This document shows positions 45,101 to 51,244 of a DNA stretch of 64,000 nt, in pieces (the first letter of the stretch is position 1; each line of letters begins with the position of its first letter). A program made the position numbers and the translations under genes. Source of the DNA: Microglena sp. YARC (lineage: Eukaryota > Chlorophyta > Chlorophyceae > Chlamydomonadales > Chlamydomonadaceae); contig CM039462.1 of NCBI GenBank assembly GCA_022414725.1, forward strand, positions 181,018,990 to 181,082,989. Reading direction: 5' to 3'. The notes beneath the pieces were generated by a model. That model saw only the letters and a list, made by a program, of their open reading frames with translations. It was not told where the DNA came from and did no database searches.

Positions 45101-45551
45101 ACCCAACAAAATGCGAGGGTACGTGGGAGGACCAGAGATTAAGTGCTGCAATCATATATTTACTTTCACTCGCTCCTACTGCAGGGTAATGCATGCGCTG
45201 CATAGACGAATCGGCTTGGCTTCAGGGTCACCGAACCCAGAGTTGGAACCCTTGCTACCCCACCTTCCCTCCAACTCCTTTTTGGGTGATGTTGAGCAGG
45301 GCGGGGGCAGCCCAGGGCAAGGCCTCCCTTTGACAACCGCCCAGCCAGCGCCATCATCATGGACTCCCCCGGCCAGCTCCAACGAACAGACCCCAGGTCC
45401 AGCTTACACCGACATGAGTGGGGGGGCTCTGCCCACTAGCACTACACTCCGCCCCCCATCTCAACCTGACCCTGGTCCCCAGTACTGCAAGTACGCCGTC
45501 ACTTGGACGCAACTGGCAGGCCTGCCTTCTCCGTCCCAAGCCCCCCCATAA
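28521..45551 (+). CDS. PA-TM-RING-H2 E3 ubiquitin ligase (RNF13/GRAIL-like), 9 exons, 492 aa
   Basis: Exons: 28521-28610, 28918-29004, 31913-32035, 33753-33839, 37511-37618, 39134-39218, 41638-41963, 42811-43016, 45185-45551. All phases agree. Residues 1-25 are a signal peptide ([18 protein letters not shown]). Residues 30-165 are a protease-associated domain ([49 protein letters not shown]). Residues 169-191 are a transmembrane helix ([17 protein letters not shown]). RING-H2 ligands are C298, C301, C316, H318, H321, C324, C335 and C338 (ICLESYEAGQ ... [11 protein letters not shown] ... LCPVC). The Pro/Ser-rich tail ends at TAA. The family sits in endosomal or secretory membranes, with the PA domain in the lumen and the RING in the cytosol recruiting E2~ubiquitin. 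An in-frame upstream ATG at 28473 would add 16 residues before the signal peptide; 28521 fits better. The donor after exon 3 is GC (AAG|GCAAGT). Every intron but the first is minisatellite-rich; coding is under 9% of the gene. Confidence 0.85.
28800..29535. repeat. (CACAC/TACAC)n tracts with two copies of an exon 3' edge
   Basis: After exon 2 (ending ATCCTAAGG|GTACGTTC at 29004), diverged copies of its last about 60 bases occur at 29215-29282 (gacatggaggcaacgcttggg ... ggtacgttaa) and 29460-29526 (gacatagaagcaacgtgtggg ... gtacgttaac). They are separated by cacaccacactac repeats. Both copies keep GTACGT. Confidence 0.8.
29670..29847. mobile_element. 178-bp hAT-like MITE
   Basis: Termini TAGATAACGGCA and TGCTGGTCTCTA; interior matches the elements at 16489 and 37015. 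Flanks ataataag (29662-29669) and attagaag (29848-29855) match at 6 of 8 positions, an aged 8-bp target duplication. Confidence 0.75.
29905..30130. mobile_element. GC-rich dispersed element (ggagctcccccttctggggg family)
   Basis: tgcggagctccccc..gggggggcgggaggcccc, gtccgaccgaccg, then ccaacactctccgccaattttcctgcgtcgcttgc. Relatives: 35125-35335 (same orientation), 49980-50180 (inverted), 15600-15735 and 61490-61700 (partial). Confidence 0.65.
30295..31930. repeat. (CACACTCAA)n 9-bp satellite with repeated copies of an exon 5' edge
   Basis: About 1.4 kb of 9-bp units. It is punctuated by copies of the exon-3 5' edge (acacagctggctgaacctgaggatatgtgctcagagttggtc) at about 30312, 30412, 30691, 30791, 31117 and 31780, before the true exon at 31913 (CTGGCTGATCCTGAGGATGC). 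Each copy keeps the ..CACAG acceptor. Confidence 0.9.
32040..32650. repeat. Three copies of an exon 3' edge with a GC donor, plus GGTGGG tracts
   Basis: The end of exon 3 (cacttttgatttgaag|gcaagttgggg, junction 32035/32036) recurs at about 32260, 32412 and 32614. The GC dinucleotide is kept each time (gcaagt, gcaagt, gcaagc). The copy near 32560-32620 encodes [20 protein letters not shown], close to the real exon. Confidence 0.85.
32700..32870. repeat. (GATGAT/GAC)n microsatellite
   Basis: gatgatgatgatgacaacgac-type triplets inside intron 3 of the RING gene. Confidence 0.85.
32880..33760. repeat. Roughly 120-140-bp repeats, about 7 copies, ending at an exon 5' edge
   Basis: ttgctaagac..gtactaagcaggttagcatggtccagt, followed by cattcaggtcagcatggccca, recurs about seven times up to the true acceptor at 33752 (CATTCAG|GTCAGGATGGCCCAG). 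Confidence 0.8.
33830..34100. repeat. Copies of an exon 3' edge with poly-C and (CA)n tracts
   Basis: The donor region of exon 4 (cctgtaagtagtgcatgat at 33837) recurs at 33954 (cttgtaagctgtgcattat) and 34075 (cttgtaagtagcgcatgat). Copies are separated by poly-C (33859-33878), (CA)n and a shared ttggtggttggccccagtgcaagc block. Confidence 0.75.
34208..34429. mobile_element. 222-bp hAT-like MITE with target duplication
   Basis: Termini AGGGATATTTTTTTC and GGAAAAAAATATCCCT are inverted repeats of about 15 bp. The flanks gtgttttgc (34198-34206) and gtgttttgc (34430-34438) are identical, consistent with an 8-9-bp target duplication of the hAT type. The right flank continues into the ccccagtgcaagcaaacagg repeat. 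Confidence 0.75.
34536..34605 (+). other. tRNA-like sequence (A-box and B-box present, folding poor)
   Basis: TGGTCTAGTGGTAGA is a good pol III A-box and D-arm. About 35 bases later GGGGGTTCGACTCCCCC gives a perfect 5-bp T-arm with a B-box. The acceptor (3' side cttcggtcg) has no complementary 5' strand, and the anticodon arm does not pair, so a functional tRNA is unlikely. A tRNA pseudogene or tRNA-derived SINE head fits better. Confidence 0.4.
34870..35065. mobile_element. Inverted-repeat element (agcttctaggcagctcc family)
   Basis: Starts tcggcttccctgagcagcttctgggcagctccc and ends agtcaggggagctgactagaagctgttgcccataac-agaaaataaaag, matching the arms of the copies at 45998 and 51757. Confidence 0.6.
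35125..35335. mobile_element. GC-rich dispersed element, second copy
   Basis: ttttgcggagccccctcttc ... gaccgaccgaccgacc ... attgaagcctgacatgccag ... gttgccacctttcgttccg ... cgcgtcgcttgcgacgctgc. This is the reverse complement, over most of its length, of 49980-50180. Confidence 0.7.
35385..35525. repeat. Dispersed repeat (cgattgtttggggttcag family)
   Basis: gcacgaactcagggcccc ... cggttaaacgattgttggggg ... cctggactgtaacatacatac, close to 14530-14690. Confidence 0.65.
35525..36760. repeat. Three large tandem units of about 470-520 bp
   Basis: catggcaaacttacctg..gctgttttcttgc ... cgtaccctacaatcgcatgctgat ... ggcgaacggtcaccttgaatggtgaaatgtgcaaaa, then poly-C, gagaccccgttttgccc, a piece of the agcttctaggcagc element and the gtggagtggctgtgtcgccaa block. 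The set repeats from about 35530, 36008 and 36535. Intron 4 of the RING gene. Confidence 0.8.
37015..37192. mobile_element. 178-bp hAT-like MITE with perfect 8-bp target duplication
   Basis: Termini TAGAGATAGGCA and TGCCGACCCCTA. The flanking 8-mers cacctgat (37007-37014) and cacctgat (37193-37200) are identical. The interior is made of ATGATATCAT palindromes and the block cgcctttggtcaaca shared by all copies. Confidence 0.85.
37240..37985. repeat. Extra copies of the fifth exon and its edges
   Basis: A diverged upstream copy lies at 37260-37335 (cttcttgggccacctagatcc). Two downstream copies, of at least 85 bp each, at 37705-37795 and 37878-37965 include nearly the whole 3' half of exon 37511-37618. 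The first keeps the donor (CCA|GTAAGG). The copies encode [19 protein letters not shown] again, so alternative use is conceivable. Confidence 0.85.
37980..39130. repeat. About ten 90-125-bp units built on the transmembrane exon's 5' edge
   Basis: Each unit has ..tcacatgt(t/a)ggcaactggtattgagtgggt.tctatgctgatgagtgccctccttgcc. This matches the acceptor and first 60 bases of exon 39134-39218 (CATGTAG|GCCACTGGCATCGAGTGGG). Several units encode [14 protein letters not shown] starts. Confidence 0.9.
39235..39560. repeat. (CTAGACACTCATACACA)n repeats, intron 6 of the RING gene
   Basis: ttgcctatccttacctagacactcatacacatactgc recurs here and at 40735-41220, on both sides of the unique 39.57-40.33 kb segment. 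This suggests that the unique segment was inserted into the array. Confidence 0.75.
39961..40251 (+). CDS. Candidate small nested gene (2 exons seen), unknown
   Basis: Within intron 6 of the RING gene lies a unique, CpG-rich island (39570-40330). ATG at 39961 opens [20 protein letters not shown], with exon 1 at 39961-40086. A 69-nt intron (GCG|GTGTAG ... TTGTAG|GAT) leads to exon 2 at 40156-40251, [20 protein letters not shown] then [12 protein letters not shown], ending at a possible donor TTG|GTGTGG. Phase 0 throughout. The frame stays open after that donor to about 40360. No family recognised. It could be the 5' end of a duplicated gene carried into the intron; no matching 3' exons or stop could be assigned. 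Confidence 0.4.
40350..40735. repeat. About 40-bp (GTGTGAGTGTGTATGAGTG)n satellite
   Basis: Units gtgtgtctacatatcaatgtg / tgagtgtgtatgagtgagtg, about nine copies, directly after a poly-G run at 40341-40355. Confidence 0.85.
41080..41640. repeat. Diverged copies of the seventh exon's 5' edge
   Basis: Before the true acceptor at 41637 (CATGCAG|CCCTTACAGCCCC), the same acceptor-plus-exon block appears at about 41093, 41230 and 41453. The last copy (ccaatcgccgccatgtgtacctggggtgtgctcatcaaccgc) extends about 60 bases into the exon. Confidence 0.8.
41965..42715. repeat. About 110-bp repeats and a terminal copy of the seventh exon's 3' edge
   Basis: ggaacctgtcaagcagctaaa ... catgtcaccccacctcatag ... 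gcttagccacag recurs five times from 42160. The last unit (42620-42715) repeats the exon's final 85 bases (caagcgactgtggctgtgtcc ... ttgtgctatttggctg|gtaggtg) with the donor kept. Confidence 0.85.
43050..44510. repeat. Eight or more copies of the RING exon's 3' edge with donor
   Basis: ggtgctgtgacacagcagcaagaggagtcccgtgcagtgggtggtctgttgagcag|gtac recurs at about 43063, 43270, 43425, 43560, 43748, 43860, 43970, 44095 and 44440. The original is the end of exon 42811-43016. Most copies keep an in-frame [20 protein letters not shown] reading and a GTAC/GTAA donor. Spacers are G-rich. Confidence 0.9.
44580..44700. repeat. Dispersed SINE-like repeat (second copy)
   Basis: See 8265-8385. The blocks aagtgcgcctact, ccattcaaactgaatcc and ttcacaact-aaaaaaaa are shared. 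Confidence 0.5.
44860..44985. repeat. Degenerate telomere-like (CCCCTAAC-CCTTTAGGG) repeats
   Basis: cccctaacccctttagggtaa recurs about five times with variation, joining CCCTAA and TTAGGG in head-to-head fashion. Intron 8 of the RING gene. Confidence 0.55.
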
Positions 45552-45995
45552 CGATCAACCGACCCCAGGAGGGCAACTCCAACTCCCAGGGGCCAGCTGG
45601 GGCCAGCACGGAGGCTGTGGCGGCCAGTGTAGACCTGGCACCAGCAACACCTGCAGCCACCGCTCCCACCGGACGTATGAGATCCTCCAGGGCTTTAGTG
45701 CTGTTAACCAACTGGTGTGTGTGGGGGGGGGAGGGGGGCAGCGGGCTTCCATCGTGTGTTTACACACACTCCAACCCCCACCCTGTTTGTGTATTCCCAC
45801 TCACTTTTTTTTTGTTACAAAAAGGGAATCTCTGTCACGCACATTTTGACAGGGATGACTGGGGATGAGCTTGTTTTGCACACACATTTGTGGTGGGCCT
45901 ATGCGTGTGTCACTCAAATGCCAGAGAGCTTTGGACCCTGTCCTCTTCCCTACTTGAATTTGAAAACTGCAGTTACTCTACGGCTTCCAGCCTTC
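45552..45995. other. 3' flank of the RING gene
   Basis: Unique sequence after the TAA at 45551, open in several frames for about 150 bp but without a recognisable domain; probably 3' UTR. A G-run lies at 45722-45738. I see no clear TGTAA or AATAAA polyadenylation signal close to the stop. Confidence 0.35.
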
Positions 45996-45997
45996 AA

Positions 45998-46200
45998 GCA
46001 GTGTTTTTCTTTTCAGCTTGGAGCATCAGCTTCTAGGCAGCTCCCCTTACTGGCTATTTAGCTCAAGCTTACGAAACCTAGTGCATCTTGAAGATAGCAG
46101 AATTAGCTGTCCAGAACTGTTATAATGTTAGGGCTTCGGCCAGTTGCTAGCTCAGGGAGCTCCCTAGAAGCTGTTGCTCATAGCTGAAAATAAAAGCAAT
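45998..46200. mobile_element. Inverted-repeat element (agcttctaggcagctcc family), full copy
   Basis: Left arm ttcttttcagcttggagcatcagcttctaggcagctcc. Right arm, in inverse orientation, gggagctccctagaagctgttgctcatagctgaaaataaa. About 200 bp, foldback-like, no coding capacity. Confidence 0.75.
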
Positions 46201-46494
46201 ACCTTCAAGGCTGCTCGCCGACTTCGTCCGTCACCTGTACTCTGGACCAGGGTTGTTCAGGACGCTGCGTCCTCCATCGCAGACGAAACGCCTAAGGGTC
46301 CGTTGCGTCGCAGGACGCAATGTGGGGAGGCTCCGTTGACCCAGAAGGAAGGGTCTCGTTGCGTCGCAGACGCAGGCTTATAATTGTGTACCTACTACTC
46401 TGGCCTGAAGTACCCTACTCTGCCTGTCACCTTTTTTTTTTTACAAGACTCTGCAAGACTCATACATTCTTTCATTTTGGGCTACCCCCCCCCC

Positions 46495-46960
46495 CCCCCC
46501 CCCCATGGCAGCTTCCAGGCAGCTCCCTTTCCCTGTTATTGAGTCAAACCTGGAACTAGCTAGTGCATCTGAAAGCTGAACTCTATGACGAGCATTCCAA
46601 TGCAGCTTCAAGCATTGGATTTGGCCCAGTGGCTGTCTATTGGAGCTGGCGGGAAGCTGCGTTAACTGGCTCTCTCTTCCAGCCAGCTTCTATGGACCTT
46701 AGATCCCTGCTATTCGTTTAGCACACCACGTCTCTTTGAACACTTCCAGACTGAATGTGTTTGCTGTGGCATGAAATCCCTTAGACTCCCAGATTGGTAT
46801 ATATACATCTGAGAATATTTATTTTTTAGCACTGGAAAGCTGGTTATTTCAGCATCCTGGTTACCTAAGTTGCTTAAGGTTGGATGAAGAGAGAGCCTGG
46901 GGAGCTACCTAGAAGTTGCTGCTCGTATCTGGACAAAAAAAAAAAAAACTATGGTCCTTG
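46495..46960. mobile_element. Two partial copies of the agcttctaggcagctcc element
   Basis: catggcagcttccaggcagctcccttt ... gtctattggagctggcgggaagctgcg at 46504-46660. cctggggagctacctagaagttgctgctcg at 46900-46930. A poly-C run (46486-46504) and a poly-A run (46934-46947) flank them. Confidence 0.55.
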
Positions 46961-47049
46961 CCAATTTATGCACTGCCACCTACCATCCAATTTGGCTACT
47001 CGCCGTCTTAGCAGTTTAAAACAATTGAGGGCATAAATATATGTCTCGT

Positions 47050-47340
47050 ATAAATAAGATATATGAATTAAATATTTAGTTCTGCTTATTATTAGGCATG
47101 AGGTTGAGAAGGCTAGCCCGTTTGCTTTCACTGGGGCCAACCACCAGTAAAGTGAGATAAACGTGAACAAATCGTTATTTTTCATCCCTTGTAGATCCCT
47201 TGTAGCCACTTTGTTTACCGTAGTGCGATCTGTATTTCGATAATTAATAAAGTAGTCACGCCTTATTACGAGGCGTGAGGTTGAGGGGGCCAGCCCGTTT
47301 GCTTGCACTGGGGCCAACCAATCATCAGTGTATTTATGTA
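47050..47340. repeat. Two copies of gcgtgaggttgag..gccagcccgtttgctt repeat
   Basis: attaggcatgaggttgagaagg-ctagcccgtttgctttcactggggccaacca (47091) and attacgaggcgtgaggttgagggggccagcccgtttgcttgcactggggccaacca (47264). Inverse copies lie at 33930, 34045 and 34435-34490. Confidence 0.65.
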
Positions 47341-47429
47341 AGCCACTTGAACTTCAATTTTGGTTACATGGCTTTTATGCTTCAAAAATGCGATGAGAAA
47401 TTGAGGATGGAACAATTAAATTACTATTG

Positions 47430-47560
47430 TAGCACGAACCCAGGGCAGGGCCTCCTTCGGTAAAACGATTGTTTGGGGTTCAGTTCATCAGTGCTTTTTC
47501 TATGTATCCCTTCCCGATATCATCGACGGGCAAGTCCCTTTGGCCTATTTGGCTAGCCAG
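47430..47560. repeat. Dispersed repeat (cgattgtttggggttcag family)
   Basis: gcacgaacccagggcaggg ... ggtaaaacgattgtttggggttcagttcatcagtgctttttctatg ... gcaagtccctttggcctatttggc. Confidence 0.6.
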
Positions 47561-47715
47561 CCAGCAATCTGGCTGCTCGCCGACTAAGGCAGGAAAAACA
47601 TTATTACCAGGAAAATGTAAACTCGAACAAATCACTTTTTCATTTTATTAGAACAAATCTTTTTCATTTTTCGTTTTCCCCCTTTCCTCCTCTTCTTCTC
47701 AACGAAAAAGCAGTT

Positions 47716-48049
47716 AACATATAATCATATATACGGTATATTCATACCTATCATCTATGGCTACAGCCAGCATTTTTCCTGCTTGTCGGCCTATGCAGTA
47801 AAACAAATCATGTTGTTCTATTACACACGAGGTTGCAGTCAACCCTGGTATAACTTTTTTACATGACAAGCTTGGCCACCCGTACGTTTTTGTTTTTAGT
47901 TCAAGATCAGTTGTATTGAATGTGTATGTATGAAATAATTGACATATCCGTGAGTCTCTATGCTTTTCATTATAGACGTGATGAACGTTCGGACCAACAG
48001 CTACACTACAGCTCCAGTACCTCGGGTCACTGCCCAGGGACCCACTCAC
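47716..48049 (-). CDS. Isolated open frame, about 110 codons, unknown and doubtful
   Basis: An open minus-strand frame with no ATG near its beginning (it opens at GTG 48049) reads VGPNVHHVYNEKHRD, then SRICQLFHTYTFNTTDLELK, later GRQAGKMLAVAIDDRYEYTV, stop TAA. Composition is balanced and not repeat-like, with five cysteines, and is more AT-rich than the neighbouring genes. It could be an exon of an unseen gene, a transposon fragment, or chance. Telomere-like repeats lie just upstream. Confidence 0.3.
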
Positions 48050-48071
48050 CCACCCTCTCGGGTCAGAATCC

Positions 48072-48115
48072 CCTTTAGGGGTTAGGGGTTAGACCTAAAC
48101 CCTAAACCCTAAGAC
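48072..48115. repeat. Short telomere-like repeat (CCCTAAA)n
   Basis: cctttaggggttaggggttagacctaaaccctaaaccctaag: two perfect CCCTAAA units preceded by inverted GGGTTAG units. Confidence 0.55.
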
Positions 48116-48186
48116 TTGGGCAGCCAAACCTGTTTGAATGTATCACACTGGTTGTAAGATACCATGTTTGCCTGGCGCATGGAAGA

Positions 48187-48189
<3 letters not shown>

Positions 48190-48218
<29 letters not shown>

Positions 48219-48840
48219 TGTAGGTAGGAGTCGGTAGGTAGGAGTCGGCAGGGCAGGGGCGGGAGGCCAGTAGACTGTGGTCGGTAGGCAGAAGTATCCG
48301 CCTGCGAGCGAGCCGGATTCAGTCCGACAGTCGGTAGGTAGGGGTCGGTAGGAGCAGGGAGGCGGGAGGCAGCAGTTGGTAAGCAGGCAGACGAGGATTT
48401 ATGTTTAGATAGGTGGGCGCGTCGGAGCTGGCCGGCTGGTTTGTTGGGTACATTCTAATCCCCACCTAGCCAGGCAGAGTCATGGGCCGTGTAGGAAGCG
48501 GGATTAAATAGGCAGGCAGACTTTAGTCGGGAGGCAGATGTTGGCAGGAGCAGGGAGGCGGTAGGCAGGGAGGTAGAGGCGGGTCTAGATAGGCGGGCGG
48601 GTCGGAGCTGGCTGGCAGGTTGGTTGGGTACACTTGGGTACACTCAAATCCCAGCCTAGCCATCCCGGTGGTCGCACCAGGCTACCTGGTTTATCGGGTA
48701 GCGTGTAAAGAAGCGGAGGCCATGTAGGCATCAGGCGTTAGGAGTCGGTAGGCAGGTACGAACTTGGAGAAGTAGGGGTAGGGGTGGGCGGGTCGGAGCT
48801 GGGTGGCAGGTGGTTGGATACACTCAAATCCCCTCTCACC
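48190..48840. repeat. Poly-G tract and three about 180-bp tandem units
   Basis: G run at 48188-48216, then gtaggtaggagtcggtagg motifs and three copies (about 48410, 48590 and 48785) of gggcgggtcggagctggctggcaggttggttgggtacac..tcaaatccc. Intergenic. Confidence 0.8.
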
Positions 48841-48981
48841 GTCTCCCACTCCAGACAGATCGAGTCAGCCCCACCTGCTCAGCCCTGCGTCCCCGATCCA
48901 CTTTCCCCACTCCACCTACCACACTCGTACCGACACTGTTGCAGATTTCCACCACTTACCGTCACCTTCGCGATCATTTTT

Positions 48982-48984
<3 letters not shown>

Positions 48985-49037
<53 letters not shown>
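48985..49037. repeat. Poly-C tract, about 52 bp
   Basis: Uninterrupted C run just before the TATA-like motif of the next gene. The true length is likely variable or misassembled. Confidence 0.85.
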
Positions 49038-49047
49038 ATATATAAGC
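49038..49047 (+). promoter_or_regulatory. Candidate TATA box
   Basis: CATATATAAGC lies immediately after the poly-C run and about 140 bp before the ATG at 49186 on the same strand. A start site near 49070 would give a 5' UTR of about 115 nt. Confidence 0.4.
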
Positions 49048-49185
49048 GAGCGCGCAATGGGGCTGGACAATCCCACCAACTCGTATTATTCTCCGTTCTT
49101 GTTCGACGACCGATCAAGCCTTAGCTCAGCATGACGATGACGATGACACGCACTCCTGCGTCCCAACTCCGAGTTGTAATGCTCC

Positions 49186-49293
49186 ATGGCATTTGCTTGC
49201 GCTGCAACCATGGCGTACCCTGAGTGAGTCACCCCTCGCTCCACCCCCCCCCACCCACCCACCCACCACCACCACACACACGCACACTTCCCA

Positions 49294-49331
<38 letters not shown>

Positions 49332-51209
49332 CTTCGAATGAATGATGAAAAATGCGACATACACTTATAACACCTACTCGCACAATATGCACGCGTGTGC
49401 CTGTGCAGGGACTGGGCCAGAAAGGGCGGCACCACGTGCACCTCCCACCCCACCAGCGGATTCAAGGGCCACGGGGCACCACAAGAGGACAGTGGCACCA
49501 CCTTTGCATTGACTCATGCTTTTGATGCAGTGGTGGAGTCCCTGTGCCCTGGAGCTGTGTACAACTTGACGGTGAGTTGCTGCACATACTTCATGTTATC
49601 ATGCCCAAAGCAACTGAAGGGACAGTGGGAAGATCCCCTTGGAGGTTGTGGTGTGGGCTTGTCGTGGGTCACATGGTTCACGGGGCACCACTGGAGGACA
49701 GTGGGAAGAACCCCTTGGAGTTTGTGGTGTGGGCTTGTCATGGGTCACATGGGTGACAAGACACCACTGGAGGACAGCTGCACCACCTTCGCATTTTGTT
49801 TTTACCTGGCAGATTTTTGCCTCAAAGGGTGGGTCTCTGTGCATCAGCCCCAGTCTCAAAGGATGTGTTGTGATCAACAGGGTCACATTGACGAAACAGA
49901 GTTTTTTTCATTTCAGAAAATGGTTTACTTGGTAGCTTCCTGGGTTTAGGCCTCCTCCAGGGACAGCGGGGAAATCCTATGCAGCGTCGCAAGCGACGCG
50001 AAAAATTGGCGGAGTGTGTTGGCAACGGAACGAAAGGTGGCAACGATGGAGCTGACTGAAGCGAGTTAGTTACGCGATCGTTGTCTGACGTGTCAGGCTT
50101 CAAGTTTTTTTCTTTCGGTCAAACGGACAAATGGGTAAACATGGGGGCTCCCGCCTTGTAGAGGGGGCTCCACCAAAAAGTTAACTTCATATCATATCAT
50201 ATCATATCATATCATGCTCTCAACAGGATTACCATTTTCTTTGTTACAAAATAATGAATTTCCTTGGATGCATAACAATCCTTGGTCAGTACATAAAACG
50301 CAACGAAAGAGGGGGCTCCGCCAAAAATCCCTATGACGAATGCCACCACTGACTGCATCATGAATCCATCATGATGCAGTGGTGGTTTCACTGCACCCTG
50401 GGGGCCGAGAACAACGTGATGGTGAGTTGCCACAATAAATAAACTAAAAATCACACATTATTACAAGGTGTGAGGTTGGTGGTGTCACTGTGCCTTACTG
50501 ACAGCAGTGCATGATGAATGGTGATCACTATTACTCATGCTCCCTTATGCTGATATCCCCCTTTCGTGTGTGCGCAGGTTTCCTTCCCTGGTGGTGGAGC
50601 TGAGCTGTATCTTACTGCCAGCAGTGCATAATGGATGGTGATCACTGTTGCTCATGCTCCCTTGTGCTGATACCCCCCTTACTGTCAGCAGTTCATGATG
50701 AATGGTGATCACTATTACTCATGCTCCCTTATGCTGATATCCCCCTTTCGTGTGTGCGCAGTGTCCTTCCCCGGCGGTGGAGCTGAGCTGTACCTTACTG
50801 CCAACAGTTCATGATGGATGGTGGTCACTGTTGCTCATGCTTCCTCATGCTGATATCCCCCTTTTGTGTGTGCGCAGGTTTCCTTCCCCGGTGGTGGAGC
50901 CGAGCTGTACCTTACTACCAGCAGTGGAGCTCTTGGCAGCCCCTACAACAAGGCATGCCCCAACCAGGTAACCCTAGCTGGCGTAACCCTGCAACAATGT
51001 CCTCAAAGTCGAGAGACAGAGTCAACCTGCATGCATACAGCCTGATGATGTCTGTTTGGCGATACTAGTGGCTGTTGTTTTGTAACCATTCACCGCTTTC
51101 TCGCGTAATGCTGCTGATTGATATTTTATAAAAGGTAAACCTCTTAGTACTCAATGCCTAGAAAGAAGCTTTTATCCCCCCCCCCCCCCCCCCCCCCCCC
51201 CCCATCATC

Positions 51210-51244
<35 letters not shown>

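Noticed and set aside
28521..45551. Splitting the PA domain and the RING domain into two genes, because of the gene-like island at 39.96 kb
   Set aside because: PA, transmembrane and RING exons join in perfect phase and give the known PA-TM-RING order; the island's exons do not join the RING exon in phase.
49131..49222. ATG at 49131 as the start of the 49.2-53.1 kb gene
   Set aside because: Its frame (MTMTMTRTPASQ) ends in a stop at CCCTGA before any donor; the frame that matches the next exon starts at 49186.
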